Source: Streptomyces dioscori (GTDB lineage Bacteria > Actinomycetota > Actinomycetes > Streptomycetales > Streptomycetaceae). Taken from it: a stretch of DNA of 64,000 nucleotides. Both the position numbers and the translations under genes were made by a program. The notes under the pieces were generated by a model. That model saw only the letters and a program-made list of their open reading frames with translations, made no database searches and was not told where the DNA came from. Location of the stretch: assembly GCF_003024195.1 (NCBI RefSeq), contig NZ_KZ679043.1, forward strand, positions 1 through 64,000. Reading direction: 5' to 3'. Shown one piece after another: positions 32,702-40,388 of the stretch (position 1 is its first letter; every line of letters starts with the position of its first letter).

Positions 32702-33730
32702 ATGCGGGTCGGAGTACTGACCGGTGGCGGCGACTGCCCCGGGCTCAACGCCGTCATCCGGGGCATCGTCCGCAAGGGCGTGCAGGAGTACGGCTATGAC
32801 TTCACCGGCTTCCGGGACGGCTGGAGGGGTCCGCTGGAAGGCGACTTCGTCCGGCTCGACATTCCCGCCGTGCGGGGCATCCTGCCGCGCGGCGGCACCA
32901 TCCTCGGCTCCTCGCGCACCAACCCCCTCAAGGCCGAGAACGGCATCCGCCGGATCAAGGAGAACCTCGCCAAATGCGAGGTCGACGCCCTGATCGCGAT
33001 CGGCGGCGAGGACACCCTCGGGGTCGCCGCGCGCCTCACCGACGAGTACGGGGTGCCCGTCGTCGGCGTACCGAAGACCATCGACAACGACCTGTCCGCC
33101 ACCGACTACACCTTCGGGTTCGACACCGCCGTCGGGATCGCGACCGAGGCGATCGACCGGCTGCACACCACCGCCGAATCGCACATGCGGGTGCTGGTGT
33201 GCGAGGTGATGGGGCGGCACGCGGGCTGGATCGCGCTCCACTCGGGGCTCGCGGGCGGCGCGAACGTCATCCTCATCCCGGAACAGCGCTTCGACGTCGA
33301 CCAGGTCTGCGCCTGGGTGACCTCGCGCTTCAAGGCCTCGTACGCGCCGATCGTGGTCGTCGCGGAGGGTGCGATGCCCAAGGACGGCGACATGGTCCTC
33401 AAGGACGGGTCGCTGGACTCCTTCGGGCATGTGCGGCTGTCCGGTGTGGGGGAGTGGCTGTCCAAGGAGATCGAGCGGCGCACGGGTAAGGAGGCGCGGA
33501 CGACCGTCCTCGGTCACGTCCAGCGGGGTGGCACTCCCAGTGCGTTCGACCGGTGGCTGGCCACGCGGTTCGGGTTGCACGCGATCGAAGCCGTCCGGGA
33601 CGGGGACTTCGGCAAGATGGTCGCGCTCCAGGGGACCGACATCGTGCGCGTCCCGATCGCGGAGGCGACGGCCCGCCTGAAGACGGTGGATCCGCGACTG
33701 TACGAGGAGGTCGGGGTCTTCTTCGGCTGA
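32702..33730 (+). CDS. pfkA: 6-phosphofructokinase, with PPi-type active-site residues
   Basis: A 342-residue phosphofructokinase of the actinobacterial PfkA group. Motifs are TGGGDCPGLN (about 7-16), IGGEDTLG with Asp104 and GVPKTIDNDL with Lys125. ATP-dependent enzymes have Gly at both of these positions (GGDGS and PGTIDND), while Asp plus Lys is the combination described for pyrophosphate-dependent enzymes. The start at 32702 is preferred because GAAGGGA sits upstream; an ATG at 32684 is in frame. A Crp-like palindrome lies in the promoter. S. coelicolor has three pfkA genes, and this position corresponds to SCO2119. Confidence 0.92.
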   Translation: MRVGVLTGGGDCPGLNAVIRGIVRKGVQEYGYDFTGFRDGWRGPLEGDFVRLDIPAVRGILPRGGTILGSSRTNPLKAENGIRRIKENLAKCEVDALIAIGGEDTLGVAARLTDEYGVPVVGVPKTIDNDLSATDYTFGFDTAVGIATEAIDRLHTTAESHMRVLVCEVMGRHAGWIALHSGLAGGANVILIPEQRFDVDQVCAWVTSRFKASYAPIVVVAEGAMPKDGDMVLKDGSLDSFGHVRLSGVGEWLSKEIERRTGKEARTTVLGHVQRGGTPSAFDRWLATRFGLHAIEAVRDGDFGKMVALQGTDIVRVPIAEATARLKTVDPRLYEEVGVFFG

Positions 33731-33736
33731 CTTCTA

Positions 33737-33921
33737 CTCGCCCCCGCCGCCCCTACCCGTTCCCGTCCACGCATGGGGGCTGCGCCCCCTCGCCCCCTTT
33801 GTCCTCAAACGCCGGACGGGCTGAAAGATGCCTTTCAGCCCGTCCGGCGTTTGAGGACCGGGGGTTCGGGGGCAGCGCCCCCGAGGCAGGTACGGGAACG
33901 GGTAGGGGCGGCGGGGGCGAG
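33737..33921. repeat. Nested inverted repeat after pfkA (element R2)
   Basis: The outer 30-nt arms 33737-33766 and 33892-33921 are perfectly complementary. Inside, 26-nt arms 33801-33826 and 33833-33858 (containing CTCAAACGCCGGACGGG) pair perfectly around a six-base loop. GGGGGCTGCGCCCCC and GGGGGCAGCGCCCCC also form hairpins between them. The whole region can fold into one long branched structure and probably ends pfkA transcription. No gene lies in 33731-33988. Confidence 0.9.
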
Positions 33922-33988
33922 AACAGTCCGGGGTTCGTATATTCGGCGGGGTAAGCGTACAAACACCGCCAAACCCCCGGAGGGCCCC

Positions 33989-34999
33989 GTGGAGATCCTC
34001 GCCTTCGGCGTCCAGGCCGACGAGAAGCCCCTCCTCGAAGAGGCCTTCCGGGCGGAGGGCCACCACGGCGTCCGCTGCCTGGACGTGTTCCTCAACCAGG
34101 ACACCGCCCCCATCGCCGCCGGCTACGAGGCCGTCTCCACCAGCGTCAACTGCGAACTGGGCGGCCCCGTTCTGCAGACCCTCACGACCGGCGGCACCCA
34201 GCTGGTCGCCCAGCGCTCCACCGGCTTCAACAACATCGACCTCCAGGTCGCCGAGCGCCTCGGTATGACGGTCGCGCGGGTCTCGTACTACTCGCCGTAC
34301 TCCGTCGCCGAGTTCGCCTGGACCCTCGCCATGGCCGTCAACCGCCGCATCGTCCGCGCCTCCAACCGCACGCGCGACTTCGACTTCCGGCTGGACGGGC
34401 TGATGGGCCGCGACATGCACGGGCGCACCGCGGGCATCCTCGGCACCGGCAAGATCGGCGAGGCGTTCACCCGTATCGCCCATGGCTTCGGGATGGATCT
34501 CCTCGGCTGGGACGCCGTCGAGAACCCCGCCTGCGTGGAGCTGGGCATGAGGTACGTGTCCAAGGAGCGGCTCCTCGCCGAGTCCGACCTGGTCAGCCTG
34601 CACGTACCGCTGCTGCCGGAGACCCAGCACCTGATCGACGCCGCCGCCCTGCGCACGATGAAGGACGACGCGGTCCTGGTGAACTCCAGCCGCGGCGGCC
34701 TCATCGACAGCCGGGCCCTGGTCGCCGAACTGCGCGCCGGCCGCTTCACCGGCGTCGGCCTCGACGTGTACGAGGCCGAGGCCGGGCTCTTCTTCCTCGA
34801 CAAGTCCCTCGAAGTGGTGGACGACGACACCCTGGCCCGCCTGGTCACGTTCCCGAACGTCGTCGTCACCTCCCATCAGGCGTACTACACCGTGGACGCG
34901 GTCGGCCAGATCATCGCGGCCACGGTGGACAACGTCCTCGACTACCTGGCGGGCCGCCGCTCCGAGAACGTGCTGGCGCCCGCCCCGGCGCGGACCTGA
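33989..34999 (+). CDS. D-2-hydroxyacid dehydrogenase, D-lactate-dehydrogenase-like
   Basis: A 336-residue NAD-dependent dehydrogenase. The Rossmann loop is GILGTGKIGEAF (about 147-158). The catalytic residues are Arg in NSSRGGLID, Glu in YEAEAGLFF and His in VTSHQAYYT. The YSPYSVAEFAW stretch and the FFLDKS insertion resemble fermentative D-lactate dehydrogenase (LdhA). GTG at 33989 follows GGAGGG and the R2 hairpin; the longer frame runs through the repeat. The 3' end overlaps the convergent anthranilate synthase gene by 58 bases. It reduces a 2-keto acid, probably pyruvate. Confidence 0.88.
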   Translation: MEILAFGVQADEKPLLEEAFRAEGHHGVRCLDVFLNQDTAPIAAGYEAVSTSVNCELGGPVLQTLTTGGTQLVAQRSTGFNNIDLQVAERLGMTVARVSYYSPYSVAEFAWTLAMAVNRRIVRASNRTRDFDFRLDGLMGRDMHGRTAGILGTGKIGEAFTRIAHGFGMDLLGWDAVENPACVELGMRYVSKERLLAESDLVSLHVPLLPETQHLIDAAALRTMKDDAVLVNSSRGGLIDSRALVAELRAGRFTGVGLDVYEAEAGLFFLDKSLEVVDDDTLARLVTFPNVVVTSHQAYYTVDAVGQIIAATVDNVLDYLAGRRSENVLAPAPART

Positions 35000-36837
35000 A
35001 CCAGCAGCTCCCGTACGACGTCCGTGCCGCGCAGGGTCAGTACCGACTCGGGGTGGAACTGCACCCCGGCGAAGCCGGGCCCGCGCAGCGCGTGCACCTC
35101 CTGGCTCCGGCTTCTGGCGACCTCCACGCCATGGGCCGCCAGCTCCAGCGCGGCCTCGTCGTCGCAGCGCGCCACGAAGCTGTTGTAGAAACCGACGGTC
35201 TCGGTCCGCCCGAACAGGTCGATATCGCTCTGGGCCCCTTGGTACGGGATCTCCTTGCGCACGGTCTCCAGGTCCAGCTCCGCCGCGATCAGCTCATGAC
35301 CGAGGCACACCCCCAGGACGCCGTGCCGGTGCCCGCGCAGCACCTCAGCGGTGAGGCCGCGCAGGAAGGCCATCTTCGGGTCCGCCAGGTCGGACGGATC
35401 GCCGGGGCCGGGGCCCAGCACCAGCGGGCCCTCGTGGGCGAGGACGGCCTCCCGCAGGCCCTCCTCGTCGTACCGCCGCACGGTCACGGTCAGACCGGAC
35501 GAGCGCAGCAGATGCGCGAGCATCGCCGTGAAGGTGTCCTCCCCGTCCACGACGAGCGCATGGCCCGACAGTTCGGCGGACGGCTCCTGCATCCGCAGCC
35601 AGAACGGCGCCAGCGAGGCCCGCCGCCCGTCGAGCGCGGCCCGCACCCGCGGATCGTCCGCGAGGCGCGCCCGCGCCTCCTCCCCGCCCGGCCGCCCGGG
35701 GCGTACGCCGAGAGCGGCCAGTACGCCCGCCGCCTTCGCGTGTGTCTCCGCGACCTCGTTCGCCGGATCCGACCCGCGGACGAGAGTCGCGCCCACCGGT
35801 ACGCGCAGCCGTCCGCCGCCGTCGATGTCGGCGGTCCGGATGAGGATGGGGGAGTCGAGGGTCTGGGCGCCGCCGGAGTCGCGCCCGATGAGGGCGAGGG
35901 CCCCGGCGTAGTAGCCGCGTCCGCCGACCTCGTGCCGCTCGATCACCCGGCACGCGTTCTGCACCGGCGACCCGGTGACGGTCGCGGCGAACATGGTCTC
36001 CTTCAGCACCTCGCGCACGTCCAGCGACGACTTGCCGCGCAGCTCGTACTCGGTGTGCGCGAGGTGGGCCATCTCCTTGAGCCGCGGCCCGATCACGACG
36101 CCGCCCATGTCGCCGACCGTGCACATCATCTTCAGCTCCTCGTCGACGACCATCGAGAGCTCCTCGACCTCCTTGCCGTCGGCCAGGAACTCCAGCAGGT
36201 CCTCGGGCGTCGGCCCCTCGGCGGGATAGCGGTACGTGCCGCTGATCGGATTCATCACGACGGTCCCGCCGGACATCCGCACATGCACCTCGGGGCTCGC
36301 GCCGACCAGCGTGCGCTCCCCGGTGTGCACGACGAACGTCCAGTACGCCCCCCGCTCGCCCACCAGCAGCCGCCGGAACAGCGCCAGCGCGTCGGCCCGT
36401 CCGAACCCGGGGACCGATCCCTCGTACGTCCGCCGGATGACGAAGTTCGCGCCCTCGCCCCGTCCGATCTCCTCCCGCAGCACCCGCCCGACGATCCGCG
36501 CGTACTCCTCGTCCGCGACGTCGAAGCCGCCGTCCTCGACCCGCACGTCGTGCGCGGGCAGCTCCGCCAGGACCTGCTCCAGGGAGAACTCGTACGACTC
36601 CTCCGGGACGAGCACCGACAGGGGAGTGCCGTCGTCGTGGACGTCGAAGCCGCGCTCGCGGATCTGGCGGTACGGGACGAGGGCGAGCCCTTCGGGGAGG
36701 TCGGCCAGCCGCTCGTGCTCGGTGACCGGCCCGAGCAGCAGCTCGACGGTGTCGGCTCTTCCGGCGGGGCGGCCCGGCGTGCGGCGGCGCAGCAGGGCGA
36801 ACGGGCGGGGATCGTCCAGCAGATCGAGCAGGTTCAT
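34942..36837 (-). CDS. trpE: Fused anthranilate synthase (TrpE-TrpG type)
   Basis: A 631-residue fusion of a chorismate-binding synthase (about 1-420) and a glutamine amidotransferase (about 440-620). The synthase part shows MNPISGTYRYP and LKETMFAATVTGSPVQNACRVIE; the amidotransferase shows LVLGPGPGDP, the nucleophile Cys in GVCLGHELI and the catalytic FHPES. It turns chorismate and glutamine into anthranilate. The ATVTGSPVQ stretch differs from the usual SGAPK of TrpE and resembles PhzE-like fused enzymes. The WWW leader peptide and attenuator upstream argue for tryptophan synthesis. ATG 36837 has GAAGGAAC upstream. The 3' end overlaps the convergent dehydrogenase gene by 58 bases. Confidence 0.92.
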   Translation of the reverse strand: MNLLDLLDDPRPFALLRRRTPGRPAGRADTVELLLGPVTEHERLADLPEGLALVPYRQIRERGFDVHDDGTPLSVLVPEESYEFSLEQVLAELPAHDVRVEDGGFDVADEEYARIVGRVLREEIGRGEGANFVIRRTYEGSVPGFGRADALALFRRLLVGERGAYWTFVVHTGERTLVGASPEVHVRMSGGTVVMNPISGTYRYPAEGPTPEDLLEFLADGKEVEELSMVVDEELKMMCTVGDMGGVVIGPRLKEMAHLAHTEYELRGKSSLDVREVLKETMFAATVTGSPVQNACRVIERHEVGGRGYYAGALALIGRDSGGAQTLDSPILIRTADIDGGGRLRVPVGATLVRGSDPANEVAETHAKAAGVLAALGVRPGRPGGEEARARLADDPRVRAALDGRRASLAPFWLRMQEPSAELSGHALVVDGEDTFTAMLAHLLRSSGLTVTVRRYDEEGLREAVLAHEGPLVLGPGPGDPSDLADPKMAFLRGLTAEVLRGHRHGVLGVCLGHELIAAELDLETVRKEIPYQGAQSDIDLFGRTETVGFYNSFVARCDDEAALELAAHGVEVARSRSQEVHALRGPGFAGVQFHPESVLTLRGTDVVRELLVQVRAGAGASTFSERRPAR

Positions 36838-36930
36838 GGGTTTTTGTTCCTTCTCGGAGTCTCGGCGTCTCAGTGCGGTGCATGAGGGGGGCGAGAGGTC
36901 GTGAGGAACGGTCCCGGTCGCGAAAACACC

Positions 36931-36955
36931 GAAGGCCGCCCCTCGGGCGGCCTTC
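36931..36955 (-). terminator. trp attenuator terminator
   Basis: An 11-bp perfect stem GAAGGCCGCCC / GGGCGGCCTTC (36931-36941 with 36945-36955) is followed on the minus strand by GTGTTTTCG. It lies between the Trp-rich leader ORF and trpE, as expected for a transcription attenuator. Confidence 0.85.
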
Positions 36956-36977
36956 GCGAAGTCCTGCGTACGCGCAG

Positions 36978-37040
36978 TCAGTGGGCCGCCGGGTGAGCGG
37001 TCCACCACCAGTTCTGGTTCTGGGTCGGGTGCGCGAACAT
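36978..37040 (-). CDS. trpL: trp leader peptide
   Basis: A 20-codon ORF, MFAHPTQNQNWWWTAHPAAH, with three consecutive tryptophan codons. It ends 22 bases before the attenuator stem. Ribosome stalling at the Trp codons when charged tRNA-Trp is scarce would prevent the terminator from forming and let trpE be transcribed. The same arrangement is known from Streptomyces trpE. Confidence 0.88.
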   Translation of the reverse strand: MFAHPTQNQNWWWTAHPAAH

Positions 37041-37182
37041 GCGCCGCACCCTACCCCACGCCGGCGCCGCCGCGGGATCCGTGCGGACGGTGGCCGGTTC
37101 GTGGCGCTTCGATCGAGCACGATCCGTCTCAATTGATGAGCATGGGGAGGGATGCCCGACACGACCCCGTAATGTTGACGCC

Positions 37183-38535
37183 GTGACCGTGAACGCTAAG
37201 TCCAGCGCGAGCGCTGGCAACACCTGGCGAGACCTGCCCGCGGCGCAGCAGCCCGAGTACCCCGATGCCGAGGCTCTGCGCGAAGTGATCGCGGACCTTG
37301 AGTCGTATCCGCCGCTCGTCTTCGCCGGCGAGTGCGACCAGCTGCGCGCCCGGTTGGGAGCAGTCGCCAAGGGCGAGGCGTTCCTTCTCCAGGGCGGCGA
37401 CTGCGCCGAGGCCTTCGACGCCGTGTCCGCCGACCACATCCGCAACAAGCTCAAGACCTTGCTGCAGATGGGCGCCGTCCTCACGTACGCGGCGTCCGTG
37501 CCGGTCGTGAAGGTCGGCCGGATCGCCGGCCAGTACTCCAAGCCGCGCTCCAAGAACACCGAGACCCGCGACGGCGTGACCCTGCCGACGTACCGCGGCG
37601 ACTCGGTCAACGGCTTCGACTTCAACGAGAAGGCCCGGATCCCGGACCCCGAGCGGCTGAAGCGGATGTACAACGCCTCCGCCTCCACGCTCAACCTGGT
37701 CCGCGCCTTCACCACCGGCGGTTACGCGGACCTGCGCCAGGTGCACGCCTGGAACCAGGACTTCGTACGGACCTCGCCGTCCGGCCAGCGCTACGAGCAG
37801 CTGGCGCGCGAGATCGACCAGGCGCTGCACTTCATGAACGCCTGCGGGGCCGACCCGGAGGAGTTCAAGACCGTCGAGTTCTACGCCTCCCACGAGGCGC
37901 TGCTCCTCGACTACGAGTCGGCGCTGACCCGGGTCGACTCCCGCACCGGGCACCTGTACGACGTCTCGGGCCACATGGTGTGGATCGGTGAGCGCACCCG
38001 GCAGCTGGACGGCGCGCACATCGAGTTCGCCTCGAAGATCCGCAACCCGATCGGGATCAAGCTGGGCCCGACGACCACGGCCGAGGACGCGCTGCAGTAC
38101 ATCGAGCGGCTCGACCCGGACCGTGAGCCGGGCCGGCTGACCTTCATCGTCCGCATGGGCGCCGACAAGGTCCGCGACAAGCTGCCCGAGCTGGTCGAGA
38201 AGGTCACCGCCTCGGGCGCGACCGTCGCCTGGATCACCGACCCGATGCACGGCAATACGTACGAGGCGGCCTCCGGCCACAAGACCCGCCGCTTCGACGA
38301 CGTGCTCGACGAGGTCAAGGGCTTCTTCGAGGTCCACAAGGGCCTCGGTACGCACCCGGGCGGCATCCACGTCGAGCTCACCGGTGACGACGTCACCGAG
38401 TGCGTGGGCGGCGGCGACGAGATCTTCGTCGACGACCTGCACCAGCGCTACGAGACGGCCTGCGACCCCCGGCTGAACCGCAGCCAGTCGCTTGACCTGG
38501 CCTTCCTGGTCGCGGAGATGTACCGGGACCAGTAG
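37183..38535 (+). CDS. aroH: 3-deoxy-D-arabino-heptulosonate 7-phosphate synthase, class II
   Basis: A 450-residue class II (plant-type) DAHP synthase that condenses PEP and erythrose 4-phosphate, the first step of the shikimate pathway. Motifs include LLQGGDCAE with the metal-site Cys, GRIAGQYSKPRS, HMVWIGERTRQ, GIKLGPT, WITDPMHGNT and GGIHVELTGDDVTECVGG. It starts at GTG 37183 (GTG 37189 is also possible). It is divergent from the trp leader across 142 bases, which pairs the entry of the aromatic pathway with its tryptophan branch. A CTCAATTGATGAG partial palindrome lies in the gap. Confidence 0.94.
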   Translation: MTVNAKSSASAGNTWRDLPAAQQPEYPDAEALREVIADLESYPPLVFAGECDQLRARLGAVAKGEAFLLQGGDCAEAFDAVSADHIRNKLKTLLQMGAVLTYAASVPVVKVGRIAGQYSKPRSKNTETRDGVTLPTYRGDSVNGFDFNEKARIPDPERLKRMYNASASTLNLVRAFTTGGYADLRQVHAWNQDFVRTSPSGQRYEQLAREIDQALHFMNACGADPEEFKTVEFYASHEALLLDYESALTRVDSRTGHLYDVSGHMVWIGERTRQLDGAHIEFASKIRNPIGIKLGPTTTAEDALQYIERLDPDREPGRLTFIVRMGADKVRDKLPELVEKVTASGATVAWITDPMHGNTYEAASGHKTRRFDDVLDEVKGFFEVHKGLGTHPGGIHVELTGDDVTECVGGGDEIFVDDLHQRYETACDPRLNRSQSLDLAFLVAEMYRDQ

Positions 38536-38575
38536 CAGATCAGCAGCCGTTCCGGCTGTTACAGACACGCACATT

Positions 38576-38605
38576 GGGGCGCGGATCACATACGATCCGC
38601 GCCCC
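38576..38605 (+). terminator. Intrinsic terminator after aroH
   Basis: GGGGCGCGGATC (38576-38587) pairs perfectly with GATCCGCGCCCC (38594-38605) across a six-base loop, 40 bases after aroH. TTTT follows eight bases later. Confidence 0.85.
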
Positions 38606-38640
38606 GTCGCACTTTTGCGGCTCAGACTCGGCGGGTAAGG

Positions 38641-38659
38641 TTAGGTTAGCCTCACCGAT
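38641..38659 (+). promoter_or_regulatory. Iron box (DmdR/IdeR-type operator)
   Basis: TTAGGTTAGCCTCACCGAT matches the actinobacterial iron-box consensus TTAGGTTAGGCTCACCTAA at 15 of 19 positions (16 positions run together with one mismatch). It lies 48 bases before bfd, so iron-loaded DmdR1 should repress this gene. Confidence 0.75.
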
Positions 38660-38706
38660 CTTCGGGACGGCACGACCTATCGAATCCCGTCGGGAGGTGG
38701 CACCGC

Positions 38707-38952
38707 GTGTTCGTCTGCAACTGCTTCGGAGTGACCGAGGCACAGGTGAAGAAGCACGCGGCGGACGGCGCCTGCACCCCCCGGCAGATAGCGTCCGCCT
38801 GCAAGGCGGGCACCGACTGCGGATCCTGCGTCCGGCGCATCCAGGCCCTGCTGGGCCGGGGCGCCCTCCCCGGCCGGGACACGGCCAAGCAGGACATACC
38901 GGCGCTCGCGGAGGCGGGCCGCCGACAGGAGCGGCTGGACGAGGCGGCCTAG
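38707..38952 (+). CDS. bfd: Bacterioferritin-associated ferredoxin
   Basis: An 81-residue (2Fe-2S) protein. The four cysteines are in the Bfd pattern: CNC (residues 4-6) and CGSC (about 38-41). It reduces stored iron in bacterioferritin so that it can be released. GTG 38707 follows GGGAGG. The iron box upstream fits induction in iron starvation, when iron has to be mobilised. It is convergent with bfr, whose stop is 15 bases away. Confidence 0.93.
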   Translation: MFVCNCFGVTEAQVKKHAADGACTPRQIASACKAGTDCGSCVRRIQALLGRGALPGRDTAKQDIPALAEAGRRQERLDEAA

Positions 38953-38966
38953 GGGCTTCCCGGGTC

Positions 38967-39446
38967 CTAGCTCTCCGGCTGTTCGATGAGCTGCGCGATG
39001 TAGAGCGCCTCGCCGAGCTTCTCCACCAGCTCCAGCTGGGTGTCCAGATAGTCGATGTGGTGCTCCTCGTCGGCGAGGATCGACTCGAAGATGTTCGCGG
39101 ACGTGACGTCGCCCTTGGCCCGCATCACGTCGATACCGCGCCGGAGCCGGTCGATCGCCTCGACCTCGACCTGGCGGTCCGCCTGGAACATCTCGGTGAC
39201 CGTCTGTCCGACCCGGACGTGGAAGAGCCGCTGGTAGTTCGGCAGGCCGTCCAGGAAGAGAATGCGGTCGGTGAGCAGCTCCGCGTGCTTCATCTCGTCG
39301 AACGACTCGGAGCGCGTGTACTTCGCGAGCTTCGTCCAGCCGAAGTTCTCCTGCATCTTCGCGTGCAGGAAGTACTGGTTGATCGCGGTGAGCTCGGCGG
39401 TCAGCTGCTCGTTGAGGAATTCGAGAACCTCGGGGTCGCCCTGCAT
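38967..39446 (-). CDS. bfr: Bacterioferritin
   Basis: A 159-residue iron-storage protein. The ferroxidase ligands are in AELTAINQYFLHAKM, DEMKHAELLTDRILFLDGLP and LADEEHHIDYLDTQ, and Met in DEMKH is the haem ligand. Twenty-four subunits make the hollow shell that oxidises and stores iron. ATG 39446 has AAGGAG upstream; the longer frame to 39500 is unlikely. It is convergent with bfd, its redox partner. Direct repeats of AGTAAGT lie in its promoter region (39518-39544). Confidence 0.95.
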   Translation of the reverse strand: MQGDPEVLEFLNEQLTAELTAINQYFLHAKMQENFGWTKLAKYTRSESFDEMKHAELLTDRILFLDGLPNYQRLFHVRVGQTVTEMFQADRQVEVEAIDRLRRGIDVMRAKGDVTSANIFESILADEEHHIDYLDTQLELVEKLGEALYIAQLIEQPES

Positions 39447-39516
39447 CGCGAAGGCTCCTTCCAAGCGGGGGAACTGGTGGGTTGCGCCGCATGATTGCAC
39501 CGGCGTTGAAGATCGT

Positions 39517-39553
39517 CCAGTAAGTGCATGCTTAGTAAGTAAGTACAGGCTTA
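39517..39553 (-). promoter_or_regulatory. AGTAAGT direct repeats upstream of bfr
   Basis: AGTAAGT occurs at 39519-39525 and 39534-39540, the second running into a further TAAGT (to 39544); GCTTAGT also repeats. The cluster is 71-100 bases before bfr and is A/T-rich for this genome, so it may be the promoter or an operator. No iron-box consensus is seen here. Confidence 0.35.
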
Positions 39554-39629
39554 GTCCGACTTGTCGCGGTTGACCGGGAGGGTACGGACCTGGTCATGTC
39601 CACCTCCCCGGGTCTGTCAGGATGGAGTC

Positions 39630-40262
39630 ATGGGTCAGCCGGTGGGTCGTGAATCTGGAGAAGCAGCGCAGTCGGAGCTTCCGCCGGGGCAGCGACTGCA
39701 GCGGGGCTGGCCGGTCACGCACTACGGGCCCGTACCGAAGTTCCGCCCCGAGCGCTGGGAGTTCAGGATCTTCGGCGCCACCGCAGACGGTGAGAAGTAC
39801 TGCTGGACCCATGACGAGTTCACCGCGCTGCCGTACGCCACGGTCGTGGCCGATCTGCACTGCGTCACGAAGTTCAGCATGGTCGGCGCGGAGTGGGGCG
39901 GGGTGCCGACCCGTACGATCCTGGAGATCGCCCCGCCGTCGCCCGCCGTCACCCATGTCATGGTCTGGGCGGAGTACGGCTTCAGTTCGAATCTGCGCCT
40001 GGATGACTTCGCGTCCGAGCGCTCGATCTTCGCCACCCGCAAGGACGGCGAACTGCTCACCGCGGAGCACGGCTTCCCGCTGCGTCTCGTCGTGCCGCAG
40101 CTGTACGCCTGGAAGGGCCCCAAGTGGGTCCGCGGTGTGGAGTACATGACCGCCGACCGCCGCGGCTTCTGGGAGGAGCGCGGCTATCACAACGTCGGCG
40201 ACCCCTGGCGCGAGCAGCGCTACTCCTACCAGGAGGAGCCCGGGGACGGCCCCGAGCTCTGA
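39630..40262 (+). CDS. Molybdopterin-dependent oxidoreductase, sulfite-oxidase fold
   Basis: A 210-residue protein of the sulfite-oxidase/YedY-like superfamily. The molybdenum-ligating residue is Cys78 in ADLHCVTKFS. The signature segments WEFRIFG, WGGVPTRTILE and GFPLRLVVPQLYAWKGPKWV follow, and the ending GFWEERGYHN is typical. It has no twin-arginine signal and no haem domain, so it is a cytosolic single-domain enzyme. ATG 39630 has GGATGG/AGTC upstream. The substrate is unknown. The stop codon falls inside a short tandem repeat. Confidence 0.88.
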   Translation: MGQPVGRESGEAAQSELPPGQRLQRGWPVTHYGPVPKFRPERWEFRIFGATADGEKYCWTHDEFTALPYATVVADLHCVTKFSMVGAEWGGVPTRTILEIAPPSPAVTHVMVWAEYGFSSNLRLDDFASERSIFATRKDGELLTAEHGFPLRLVVPQLYAWKGPKWVRGVEYMTADRRGFWEERGYHNVGDPWREQRYSYQEEPGDGPEL

Positions 40263-40333
40263 CCGTCCCGAGCCCTGATCCGTCCCGAGCTCTGACCGTC
40301 CCACGCCCTGACCCGCCCCGAGCCCTGGCCGTC
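40252..40333 (+). repeat. Degenerate 16-17 bp tandem repeat at the end of the molybdopterin gene
   Basis: Five units near CCGAGCYCTGACCGTC start in the last codons of the gene and continue past the stop (40252, 40268, 40285, 40301, 40318). The TGA that ends the gene is part of unit 1. Confidence 0.75.
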
Positions 40334-40388
40334 CCGTCCCGCGACCGTTCAGGGTTCCGCCCGTCCCGGCAGCCGCTGTTTCAGCTGT

